From contig NZ_RJVR01000317.1 of NCBI RefSeq assembly GCF_003999195.1, positions 1-64,000 of the forward strand: a stretch of 64,000 bases of DNA. Reading direction: 5' to 3'. Both the position numbers and the translations under genes were made by a program. This document shows, in pieces, positions 9,695 to 17,451 of the stretch. Source of the DNA: Streptomyces soli (lineage in GTDB: Bacteria; Actinomycetota; Actinomycetes; Streptomycetales; Streptomycetaceae). How positions within the stretch are numbered: position 1 is the stretch's first letter; each line of letters opens with the position of its first letter. The notes beneath the pieces were generated by a model. It searched no databases and was not told the origin of the DNA. It saw only the letters and a program-made list of their open reading frames with translations.

Positions 9695-9838
9695 TTCCCG
9701 CTCGCAACCTGCTGCCCGGCCGGCGGTGCGCCCGGCGGTCTGTACGCTGACCGCGTTACTCTCCGTGTGCCTGATGGCCGGGGCGGGGGAAGTTGGGCCT
9801 GCGGCCCGTCGGGCTGACTGGTCCGAATCGAGGGTGGT

Positions 9839-10012
9839 ATGCGGGTGCTGGTGGCGGAGTGGTACCGGTTGGACACGGTAATCGGCCGTGGCGGGATGGG
9901 CGAGGCCTGGAAGTGGGTGCCGTGCCCGCACGCCTGCGGCTACGTCGGCCAGCCGGAGATCCGCCCGAGCGTCCTGTACGGACTGGTCCCGCAGCTCAGC
10001 CCGAGCCGCTAA
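9839..10012 (+). pseudogene. N-terminal stub of a Ser/Thr protein kinase
   Basis: From ATG 9839 a 57-codon frame runs to TAA 10010. Residues 8-24 read WYRLDTVIGRGGMGEAW, the first strand and glycine-rich loop (GxGxxG) of actinobacterial PknB-type kinases. The rest of the kinase is missing. The next 30 residues are unrelated and include a Cys-x-His-x-Cys sequence. No ATP-binding Lys or catalytic Asp can exist. It looks like the 5' end of a kinase gene left after a deletion or used as a crossover point. A terminator-like hairpin follows at 10053. Confidence 0.6.
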
Positions 10013-10052
10013 CCTGTGCTCAGCGGCCATGGACGGCCCGCGTAGACGGCCG

Positions 10053-10085
10053 AAGGCCCCGCCCCCTGATGGGGGGTGGGGCCTT
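10053..10085 (+). terminator. GC-rich stem followed by TTT, intrinsic terminator
   Basis: Arms 10053-10066 and 10071-10085 pair over about 13 bp with one G-T wobble and a short loop. The right arm ends in CCTTT. It follows the kinase stub by 40 bp. The gap up to the tRNA remnant at 10321 shows no other feature. Confidence 0.65.
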
Positions 10086-10320
10086 TGTCGCCCCCAAAGG
10101 ATCTGCGCTGCTCACCGCTTCGACGACCGCAGCTGACCTCGGCCGACTCTCCCGCCCTCGTTCCCACGGGTCAGCGGGGGCCTCCATGGGAACGTCATGG
10201 GAACGGAAGGCCGGGTAAAGGTAGGGAACGATCCAACGGGGCCGGAAGGCCGGATCGCTCTGACCAGCCAGAACGGTGAAATCGGGTGAGGATCATCACA
10301 GACAGGGGAGACGCTAGTGG

Positions 10321-10365
10321 CTCTTGTAAAGCGAAGGTCGTCGGTTCGAATCCGACAGGCGGCTC
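10321..10365 (+). tRNA. 3' half of tRNA-Thr(TGT), attachment-site remnant
   Basis: The sequence contains an anticodon loop CTTGTAA (10323-10329, anticodon TGT at 10325-10327), a variable loop, a T arm with GTTCGAATC, and an acceptor strand ending in GGCGGCT. The anticodon stem can pair in 4 of 5 positions with the bases just upstream. The D arm and the 5' acceptor strand are absent: upstream DNA is unrelated. Tyrosine integrases of actinomycete integrative elements commonly recombine in tRNA genes, with the 3' part duplicated at the far end. With an integrase fragment 92 bp downstream, this is best read as an att site, not a working tRNA. Confidence 0.75.
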
Positions 10366-10456
10366 TCTCCCTGAACAGTCGGAACGCCCCGGACCATGAT
10401 CGGTCCGGGGCGTCTGACACCTACGGATGACATCAACCGGGGCGGTCACCCACGGT

Positions 10457-10666
10457 TCACCCGCGATCGAGGCGGCGCCTGAGCAGCCGGTCCATATGGC
10501 TGATGGCCTCGCGCTGCGTGTCCTGCGCCACGTGGGTGTACGCATCCATGGTGAGGCTGATCTGGCTGTGTCCGAGGATCTCCATCACCACTCGCGGCGC
10601 GACCCCGGCCGTGGCCGGCAGCGTTGCGCAGCCGTGTCGGGCGACAGCAATTGGGTTTACATGCAT
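10457..10666 (-). pseudogene. C-terminal fragment of a tyrosine-type site-specific integrase
   Basis: About 69 residues remain. They carry the catalytic end of a phage-type integrase: an ARHGCATLPATAG segment with the Arg-His box, then the VMEILGHSQISLTMDAYTHV segment that contains the GHS motif and the nucleophilic Tyr of the active site, followed by a basic tail. The first Arg of the catalytic pentad and the DNA-binding N-terminal domains are missing; similarity stops near 10670. The 3' end points toward the tRNA-Thr remnant, the usual arrangement of int next to attP. The fragment cannot function alone. Confidence 0.8.
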
Positions 10667-11198
10667 GCAGTAGTTTGGTCATGGTTGCGCCCCGCTCATG
10701 GGCCATCCGGATGCCAGTGGACGTAGGAGGCGGTGCGGAGATGGTGGTGCCCCCATCCGGCATCGTCGCGCGGCCTGGCAGCGATGGCCTGTGCTCGTCT
10801 CTTCCAGGTGCTGCGGGGAACAGCATCGCCTTACTGCCGGCTCGACCCCGCGGTTGGCGTAGTTCCGGATTCGTCAGGGCCGCAGAGCAGGCCGGCAGTA
10901 CCACGCGCAAGGCGTTCGCAGCCGTTCGTGCTGCCTCGGAAATCGCACTCCCGGTGTGGCCGAGCGTGATCCCGCTGCGGTCATCTGCGCAACGAGTTCG
11001 GCCGTCCCGCCTCGGCGCGTGACTCCCCATCCCCTCGCATGTGACTCAGAGAGCGACCGTGACGACCGACGACCAAGCACCGATCCCCTGCCTCACCCTG
11101 ACGGCCGTCCGGTGAGAGTCGGGGTCGGTACGCAACGCGGAGATGATCCGGAAAGCACCCAGTCATCACATGTGACGGTCGCCCAACGCACTGGGCCC

Positions 11199-12539
11199 AT
11201 GCGGGCGACGACGGCCTCCCCCAGCTCACTGGACTTGGCACTGCTCTACTGGCTGTGCTGCGGCGTGTTCAGCCGTCCGAGGGTTGCCACATCCGTATCG
11301 GCGGCCGGCATCGTCCTTCTGGTCCTTGTAGGAGCCAGCGCGCCCAACCTCAACACCCTCGTGGCGCCCGTCCCGTTGCCCCTGCTGAGCCCTATGCCGG
11401 CGGTCGCCTCCATCCCATTGACCATTGCCTCCATCGCACTGTCGTGTCTGGGGCTGGCGGGCCTGCTGGAGGCGCACAGCCGAGGCTGGCACCCCAGCCC
11501 CCGAAAGCTGTTCGCCGTCGGCGCCGTCACGGTGGCCGTCGTCACCAGCCTGACACCGGTCGGCTCCTCCGATACAGCAAGCTACGCCGCCTATGGCCGG
11601 ATCGCCGCCCTTGGCGGCGACCCGTACGTGACCACACCCGCGCAACTCGGCGGGGCCTACCTACATCTGGTCAGCCCCTCCTGGCTCCAGACGCCCTCGG
11701 TGTACGGGCCGGTCGCGACCTGGATGCAATCGGCTGCCGCCCACATCGGCGGCGGTCGGCCCTGGCTGACCATCTGGCTGCTGATGCTCGCCAACGGTGC
11801 GGTGTTTCTTGCCACCGGGTACTTCCTGATGCGCACGGCCGGCGACCCGGTCCGCGCCGGCTTGCTGTGGGTCGCCAATCCCCTGCTGGTTATGGTGCTG
11901 GTCGCAGGCGGCCATCTGGACACCGCTGTGGCCGCCCTCGTGGTCTGCGCCGTCCACTACGCCGGCCGCACCACCAGGCCGCGCCACGACCTGATCGTCG
12001 GGCTGCTCATCGGGCTGGCCTGCGGCATCAAGATCAGCGCGGCCCTTCCCGGCCTGGCCCTGATGGTGCCATTGGTGCGCGATCGTGCCTGGGGGCGAGT
12101 CACCCGACAAGCGCTGACCTGGGCTCTGGTCGTTGCCGGTGGTTACGGACCATACGGGCTGCACGCACTCGCCCCACTCTCGGCAGCCTCCCATCTGATC
12201 TCCGTGCCCTCACTGTGGATCCCCTTCCAGCAAGTCAGTCAGACCGCCCTCGGCCAAGCCGCAACCAACACCGCCATCAGCATCATCTGGCCCATCCTGA
12301 CGCTCGCCCTGTTCTGGCTGATCCACCACCGGATCTCCCCACAAACCCCGCTGACCATGACGGCACCGTTCGCGGTCACCCTCGCCTGGATCCTGGCGGC
12401 CCCCTGGTCGATGCCCTGGTACTCAGCCGCCGCCTGGGCCACGGCAGCACTACTGCCTAAATGTCCCCCAGTCCGGTGGCTGATACTGACAACGACCGCC
12501 CTGGCGCTCGTCCACAACAGCGGCGGCCGCGGCTGGTGA
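11199..12539 (+). CDS. GT-C mannosyltransferase-like membrane protein (MptA/MptB type)
   Basis: The protein has 446 residues if ATG 11199 is the start; in-frame GTG 11172 is an alternative, and the frame is open upstream. About ten hydrophobic segments span the whole length. The first periplasmic loop holds GSSDTASYAAYGRIAALGGDPY, with the acidic residue typical of polyprenol-phosphate-mannose-dependent GT-C enzymes such as MptB. Such enzymes add alpha-1,6-mannose to cell-envelope glycans on the outer face of the membrane. The C-terminus ends abruptly in Gly-Arg-Gly-Trp, so the last helices may be lost. It lies just beyond the integrase scar, and codon use looks like the rest of the window. 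Confidence 0.65.
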   Translation: MRATTASPSSLDLALLYWLCCGVFSRPRVATSVSAAGIVLLVLVGASAPNLNTLVAPVPLPLLSPMPAVASIPLTIASIALSCLGLAGLLEAHSRGWHPSPRKLFAVGAVTVAVVTSLTPVGSSDTASYAAYGRIAALGGDPYVTTPAQLGGAYLHLVSPSWLQTPSVYGPVATWMQSAAAHIGGGRPWLTIWLLMLANGAVFLATGYFLMRTAGDPVRAGLLWVANPLLVMVLVAGGHLDTAVAALVVCAVHYAGRTTRPRHDLIVGLLIGLACGIKISAALPGLALMVPLVRDRAWGRVTRQALTWALVVAGGYGPYGLHALAPLSAASHLISVPSLWIPFQQVSQTALGQAATNTAISIIWPILTLALFWLIHHRISPQTPLTMTAPFAVTLAWILAAPWSMPWYSAAAWATAALLPKCPPVRWLILTTTALALVHNSGGRGW

Positions 12540-12903
12540 CGGCAAAACCAAAACCACTGCCAACGGCCTGAACCCCACAACCGGACAAGCCGCCCGATCA
12601 CAGAGAGCGGGGGCTGAACGGGCGGCCTCGTGCTCAGCCGGCTGGTGGCAGTGCGCCGACCCCGGGGACCTGCGCCTCCGCTCGCAAGGCCCAGCCATCG
12701 ACAAGGACCTCGTCTACCCGGGCTACGGACGGCCGAGAAATCGGCCGAGCAGGACGCCGAGTTGGGCCAGCCAGTGATCCAGTTCCTGCGGATGCTGGGC
12801 GGTTACCCGGCAGGCGCGGGTCCAGCCGCCGACCAAGCTGAGGGGCCCCGGCGTGCCAGGGGCCGCCACGGGTCCCGAAGGTTTCGTGCACCTTTCGGGC
12901 AGT

Positions 12904-12931
12904 TTACGTACTCCTTGGTAACGGTACGTAA
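12904..12931. promoter_or_regulatory. Palindromic operator upstream of the WS/DGAT gene
   Basis: Two perfect 8-bp inverted arms, TTACGTAC (12904-12911) and GTACGTAA (12924-12931), are separated by 12 nt. The palindrome lies 48 bp before the start of the acyltransferase gene, where a repressor would block transcription. The size fits a TetR-like site. The rest of the 439-bp gap from 12540 shows no convincing gene. Confidence 0.6.
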
Positions 12932-12978
12932 TGGCGAGCGTGCTTGACCGTAGCGGTCCGCAACCAGTTCACTGATGC

Positions 12979-14313
12979 ATGGCCAATGAGCAGCTGAGCC
13001 CACTTGATCTTGCGTTCTGGCATGCGGAGTCGCCGGACCATCCGCTGCATCTGGCTGCGCTGGCGGTGCTGGCTCCTGTGGGTGGGGTGGGGGCGCGGGA
13101 GGTGGCGGAGCTGCTGGCGGGGCGGGCGGCGGGGGTGTCGCGGATGCGGATGAGGGTGCGGGATGTGTGGATGCCGCCGGGTGGGGCGGCGTGGGTGCAG
13201 GACGATCACTTCGAGGTGCGGCGGCATGTGTATCTGCACCGGGATTCGCCGGAGCTGCTGGGTGAGCTGATGGAGCGTCCGCTGCGGCGGGGGCGGCCGC
13301 CGTGGGAGATCCATGTGATCGAGGGGGCGACGGAGGACGCGCCCTTCTCCGTACTGCTGAAGATCCATCACGCGCTGGCCGACGGGCTGCGGGCGGTGTC
13401 GCTGGGGGCGGTGCTGTTCGACGAAAGCCCGAGCCTGTCGCGGCTGACGGCGCCGCGGACGGGGCGGAAGGGTGGCGAGGCGCCGGCGATCCCGGTGCAG
13501 GATCTGTGGTGGCTGGCGGGAGCGGTGCGGTCGCGGGTCGGGGCCGCGGTGGGGGAGGCCGGGCAGGCGCTGGGGATCGGGGTGTCGTTGGCACGGGCGT
13601 CGCTGGGGGCGCGTACGGTGCCGGCGCTGGCGGCGCCGTCCAGCGGGTCGCGGCAGTTGGCGACCGCCGTGCTGGAGCTGGACGCCATCCAGCGGATCCG
13701 CAAGACGGCCGGGGGCACGGTCAACGACGTGCTCATCGCGATGGTGGCCGGCATGCTGCGGCGCTGGATGAGCGAGCGCGGGGAGGACGTGACCCGGGTC
13801 GCGCCCCGCGCGCTGGTGCCGGTGGCCCGGCGCCGCTCCGACGGGCGGCGGGCGGCGGGGAACCAGCTGTCGGGCTACCTGGCGGAGCTGCCGGTGGCGG
13901 AGCCCGACCCGCTGGCGCGGCTGTGCGCCGTACGGAAGGTGATGGACCGTAACAAGGAGGCCGGCCCGGGGCGTGGCGCGGGCGCGGTGGCCCTGCTGAC
14001 CGACTACATGCTGCCGATGGCCAGCCGGCTGGGCGCGCCGCTGGCCGGGCACGCGGTGCGGCTGCTCTTCGACATCCTGGTGACCAGCGTCCCCGTGCCG
14101 GACCTGGGCTTCACGGTGGGCGGCTGCCCGCTGCTGGAGGTGTATCCGCTCGCCCCGCTGGCCCGGGGGCAGTCGCTGGCGGTGGCCATGACCACGTACC
14201 GGGGCCGGGTCCACCTCGGGCTGGTCGGCGACGGCCAGGCCGCCGCTGACCTGGGACGGCTGGCGGAGGCGGCGCACGCCGAGCTGGCGGAGATGGGCGC
14301 AGCGGTTGCCTGA
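12979..14313 (+). CDS. Wax ester synthase/diacylglycerol O-acyltransferase (WS/DGAT)
   Basis: The 444-residue length and domain order fit the bacterial WS/DGAT family. The start MANEQLSPLDLAFW is typical. The catalytic HHxxxDG motif is present as HHALADG at about residues 130-136. The C-terminal half carries the conserved TVNDVLIAMVAG segment and a PxxVP-like loop near the end. The enzyme transfers fatty acyl groups from acyl-CoA to diacylglycerol or fatty alcohols to make storage lipid at the membrane surface. A perfect palindrome upstream suggests control by a repressor not encoded next to it. The next gene on the same strand starts 58 bp downstream with its own ribosome-binding site. Confidence 0.88.
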   Translation: MANEQLSPLDLAFWHAESPDHPLHLAALAVLAPVGGVGAREVAELLAGRAAGVSRMRMRVRDVWMPPGGAAWVQDDHFEVRRHVYLHRDSPELLGELMERPLRRGRPPWEIHVIEGATEDAPFSVLLKIHHALADGLRAVSLGAVLFDESPSLSRLTAPRTGRKGGEAPAIPVQDLWWLAGAVRSRVGAAVGEAGQALGIGVSLARASLGARTVPALAAPSSGSRQLATAVLELDAIQRIRKTAGGTVNDVLIAMVAGMLRRWMSERGEDVTRVAPRALVPVARRRSDGRRAAGNQLSGYLAELPVAEPDPLARLCAVRKVMDRNKEAGPGRGAGAVALLTDYMLPMASRLGAPLAGHAVRLLFDILVTSVPVPDLGFTVGGCPLLEVYPLAPLARGQSLAVAMTTYRGRVHLGLVGDGQAAADLGRLAEAAHAELAEMGAAVA

Positions 14314-14371
14314 GCGGGGCGCCGGGTCAAGGCTGGCCGTAGGGGCCGTACGCACCCTCTGGAGGGTGATC

Positions 14372-15154
14372 ATGGCGGAGATGACCGGATACAGGGACGG
14401 CGTGCCCTGCTGGGTGGACCTGGGCACCCCGGACGTGGGCCGGGCCAAGGACTTCTACGCCGCGCTCTTCGGCTGGGACTACGTCGACACCGGTGAGGAG
14501 AGCGGCCACTACCAACTGGCCATCCTCAAGGGGAAGACGGTCGGCGGGATCATGGAGCAGCAACCCGACTGGCCCGCGCAGAGCGCCTGGATGACGTATC
14601 TGTGGACCGACGACGCCGACGGGACGGCGCAGAAGATCCTGGACGCGGGCGGCGCCCTCCTCATGGAACCGATGGACGTCATGGACCAGGGCCGGATGGC
14701 CATCGCCAACGACCCGGCCGGCGCGATGTTCGGGCTGTGGCAGGGCCGAGGCCACCTGGGCTCGGGCCTGGCGAACGAGCCCGGCGCCTTCACCTGGAAC
14801 GACAACCTCTCGACGGATCCCCTCGCCGCGCGGGAGTTCTACGGACACGTCTTCGGCTACGAGTACGAGGTCGTGGCCGACCCCTCCGACCCGTCGAGCG
14901 AATACGCGATGATCAAAGTCGACGGCCGCCCGGTCGGCGGTATCGCCGGCCAGCCGTCATACATCCCCGCGGGCACCCCCTCGTACTGGAACACCTACTT
15001 CTCGGTGGACGACGCGGACGGGGCGGCGCGCAAGGCTGAACAGGGCGGCGGCGCCGTGGTGGTGCCGGCAGCACCCGCGCCGTACGGGCGGCAGGCCGTG
15101 GTCCGGGACGACTCGGGAGCACTCATGGTGCTGGTCGCGAGTGGCGAGGGCTGA
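14372..15154 (+). CDS. Two-domain VOC (glyoxalase-like) protein
   Basis: The protein has 260 residues, with start ATG 14372 behind GGAGGGTG. It consists of two tandem VOC modules, about residues 8-125 and 135-258, each with the beginning PxWVDLGTPD / FTWNDNLSTD and a Tyr-rich strand (FYAALFGWDY / FYGHVFGYEY). The fold usually binds a metal with His/Glu residues, but the expected His in the first strand of each module is replaced by Val-Asp or Asn-Asp. The protein may therefore be a binding or resistance protein and not an enzyme. Related proteins are often annotated as hydroxylases without proof. It shares strand and direction with the DGAT gene. Confidence 0.75.
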   Translation: MAEMTGYRDGVPCWVDLGTPDVGRAKDFYAALFGWDYVDTGEESGHYQLAILKGKTVGGIMEQQPDWPAQSAWMTYLWTDDADGTAQKILDAGGALLMEPMDVMDQGRMAIANDPAGAMFGLWQGRGHLGSGLANEPGAFTWNDNLSTDPLAAREFYGHVFGYEYEVVADPSDPSSEYAMIKVDGRPVGGIAGQPSYIPAGTPSYWNTYFSVDDADGAARKAEQGGGAVVVPAAPAPYGRQAVVRDDSGALMVLVASGEG

Positions 15155-15232
15155 AGATCACACTTAGCGTCCTTTTCGGCGGCTCTGTGATCAATTCGTA
15201 GCCTCGGTATGCCGCCGGAAGGCAGGTGCGGC

Positions 15233-16297
15233 ATGCCACCACGATGGGCGGGCCCAGTCGCGGCCACCGTTGTTCTGGGTCTGGTCAACGTCGTCCCCAT
15301 GGCCGCTCATGCGGCGGATCGGATCGTCGTACGGCCGGGGGAGTCCATCCAGGCGGCGGTTGACCGGGCGAAACCCGGGGACGTCGTCTCCGTGGAACCC
15401 GGCGTCTACCGGGGCAGCGTCCAGGTGACGGTGCCCCGGTTGACGTTGACGGGCTCCGGGCCGGGGACAGTTATCGCGCCGAGCGCGGCCGGCACCGAGA
15501 ACGCGTGCGCGGTGGCCGGGCATGGCCTCTGCGTCACCGGGACGGCTGATCACGAGGCGAGCGATGTACGGCTGCGGGAGTTCAGCGTCGTCGGCTTCAA
15601 GAAGAACGGCGTCAACGCCACCTGGGCCGACCGCATCGAGGTCCGGCAAGTGACCGCCCGCGACAACGGCCAACAGGGCATCAGTCTGGAGAAGTCCGTA
15701 CACGGCACCTTCCGGAACAATGATTCCGAGAACAACGGCGAGTCGGGCATCCTCCTCGCCAACACCGTCGACAGCGAGGGCGGCGCCCTCGATACCCAGG
15801 GCGCCGTCGTACGGGACAACCGCCTGACCGGCAACCGGGTCGGCGTCGTCCTGCGCCGGGTACGGAACATGGTCGTCGAGAACAACCGGATCACCGACAA
15901 CTGCGGTGGCGTGTTCGTCGTGGGCGACGAAGGCGTCCCCCGGGCGGGCTCGCTCACGGTCCGGGGAAACCTGGTCGCCGAGAACAACAAGTACTGCAAG
16001 CCCAACGGCCGCCTGCCCTTCATCCAGGGCGTCGGCATCCTCCTCACCGGCGCCGAGAACACCCTCGTGACGGGCAACCAGGTGCTCGGCAACGCCGGGA
16101 CCTCGCCCATGTCCGGCGGCGTCGTCCTCTTCCGCAGCAACGTCGGGGTCGCCAACTCCGGCAACACCATCCGCCAGAACATCGTCCAGGGCAACGCCCC
16201 GGCCGACCTGGCCGACCGCGACACCGGCGCCGGCAACACCTTCAGCGGCAACTCCTGCCGCGCCTCCGAACCGACAGGGCGGTGCGCGGCGCTATGA
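15233..16297 (+). CDS. Secreted right-handed parallel beta-helix protein
   Basis: The protein has 354 residues. ATG 15233 is preferred over 15209 because GGAAGG lies 10 nt before it and the product then begins with a good signal peptide: short positive start, hydrophobic core, cleavage near AHAAD (about residue 28). The mature part has a PGESIQAAVDRAKPGDVV segment typical of periplasmic copper-binding/pectate-lyase-like beta helices, then many NN-x-I/V repeats (NDSENNGESGI, VENNRITDN, VRGNLVAENN). Substrate and activity are not evident. The stop overlaps the start of the O-methyltransferase gene (ATGA), so the two are translationally coupled, an odd pairing. Confidence 0.75.
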   Translation: MPPRWAGPVAATVVLGLVNVVPMAAHAADRIVVRPGESIQAAVDRAKPGDVVSVEPGVYRGSVQVTVPRLTLTGSGPGTVIAPSAAGTENACAVAGHGLCVTGTADHEASDVRLREFSVVGFKKNGVNATWADRIEVRQVTARDNGQQGISLEKSVHGTFRNNDSENNGESGILLANTVDSEGGALDTQGAVVRDNRLTGNRVGVVLRRVRNMVVENNRITDNCGGVFVVGDEGVPRAGSLTVRGNLVAENNKYCKPNGRLPFIQGVGILLTGAENTLVTGNQVLGNAGTSPMSGGVVLFRSNVGVANSGNTIRQNIVQGNAPADLADRDTGAGNTFSGNSCRASEPTGRCAAL

Positions 16298-17352
16298 CCG
16301 ATACCGCTGCTCCCCGGCAGGGCGCCCCGGCCGCCGCCGCTCCGGGCGCCCAGGGCGCCATGCGGCTCCGCGAGCTGGTCTTCGGGGCCGCCTGCGCCGC
16401 CGCCGTACGTGCCATCGCCCGGCTCGGCGTCGCCGACGCCCTCGGCGAGGCCCCGGCCACGCCCGACGAGCTGGCCGCCGCCGTGCACACCGAGCCCCGG
16501 CCGCTGGCGCGGCTGCTCCGGGCCCTCTCCTCGTACGGCGTCTTCGAGGAACTGCCCGACGGCCGCTTCGCCCATACGGACATGTCGCGCATGCTCCGCG
16601 TCGACGCCCCCAACAGCCTCCACTACATCGCCCTCTGGTGCACCGAGCCCTGGACCTGGCAGGCCTGGCCCCGACTGGACGAGGCGGTGCGCTCGGGGCG
16701 CAACATCTTCCGCGAGCTGTACGGCAAGGAGTTCTTCGACTACCTCCACGACGACGCCGGGGACAGCGCCCACATCTTCGACCGGGCGATGACCCATTCC
16801 AGCCGCCAGTCGGCCGAGGACATCGCGGAGCTGCTCGACCTGACCGGCGTCGGCGAAGTCGCCGACATCGGCGGCGGCCAGGGCCACGTCCTCGCCGCGC
16901 TCCTCGAACGTCACCCCGGCGTCCGCGGCACCCTCCTCGACCTCCCCAAGGTCGTCGCCGGCGCCGACCCCCGCCTCCGGGACGGCGGCGCCCTGTCCGG
17001 GCGGGTGCGGCTCCTGCCGGGTGACTGCCGGGAGGCGATTCCGGTGCGGGCCGACATGTACATCATCAAGAACATCCTGGAGTGGGACGACGAGAGCACG
17101 CGGTGCACCCTCCGAAACGCCGTGGCGGCGGCCGGGCCGGGTGCGCGGGTCATCGTCATCGAGAACCTTGTCGACGACACGCCGTCGATGCGGTTCACGA
17201 CCTCGATGGACTTGATGCTTCTTCTCAACGTCGGCGGTCAGAAGCACACCCGCGACAGCCTGGGCGGGCTCATGGCCGAGGCCGGCCTTCGGGTCGACGC
17301 CGTCACCCCGGTCAACGCCTACCTCCACGCCTTCCACTCCGTGGTGGGCTGA
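16294..17352 (+). CDS. SAM-dependent O-methyltransferase (plant/TcmN C-terminal type)
   Basis: The protein has 352 residues, starting at the ATG that overlaps the beta-helix stop. Residues about 20-105 form the winged-helix dimerisation domain of small-molecule O-methyltransferases. Residues about 170-340 form the Rossmann methyltransferase with the SAM motif VADIGGGQGHVL, then LLDLPKVV and the IIKNILEWDD motif holding the usual catalytic-base region (here Asn where His is common). The family methylates phenolic hydroxyls of aromatic polyketides and flavonoids. It ends 100 bp from, and converges on, the polyketide operon, so it may tailor that product, but it is a separate transcript. Confidence 0.8.
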   Translation: MTDTAAPRQGAPAAAAPGAQGAMRLRELVFGAACAAAVRAIARLGVADALGEAPATPDELAAAVHTEPRPLARLLRALSSYGVFEELPDGRFAHTDMSRMLRVDAPNSLHYIALWCTEPWTWQAWPRLDEAVRSGRNIFRELYGKEFFDYLHDDAGDSAHIFDRAMTHSSRQSAEDIAELLDLTGVGEVADIGGGQGHVLAALLERHPGVRGTLLDLPKVVAGADPRLRDGGALSGRVRLLPGDCREAIPVRADMYIIKNILEWDDESTRCTLRNAVAAAGPGARVIVIENLVDDTPSMRFTTSMDLMLLLNVGGQKHTRDSLGGLMAEAGLRVDAVTPVNAYLHAFHSVVG

Positions 17353-17391
17353 GGGCGGTTCCGTTTCCCACCCCGTCCCTGGACCCCTTCC

Positions 17392-17448
17392 CGCCGGGTT
17401 GGGGGTAGGCCGCTTGCCTGAGGCGAGCGGTCTACCCCCAACCCGGCG
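17392..17448. terminator. 57-nt bidirectional hairpin between convergent operons
   Basis: Perfect 17-bp arms (17392-17408 and 17432-17448) enclose a 23-nt loop that itself pairs almost fully. It lies between the O-methyltransferase stop (17352) and the biotin carboxylase stop (17452) and reads as a terminator for both strands. Confidence 0.85.
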
Positions 17449-17451
17449 GCG

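Noticed and set aside
10112-10420. Open frame on the minus strand across the tRNA remnant, product containing CRIRTDDLRFTRAT
   Set aside because: It is the antisense of the tRNA 3' half and flanks; such products are a well-known annotation artefact at tRNA genes.
10667-10955. More of the integrase gene upstream of the C-terminal stub
   Set aside because: A few residues such as AANALRVVL vaguely recall an integrase N-terminal part, but frames shift and no continuous similarity can be defended.
12630-12947. Possible small gene between the GT-C and DGAT genes
   Set aside because: It runs through the palindromic operator, and its product has no recognisable feature on either strand.
15550-17337. 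595-codon open frame on the minus strand opposite the beta-helix and methyltransferase genes
   Set aside because: Antisense to two clearly recognisable proteins; composition is typical of an antisense frame in high-GC DNA.
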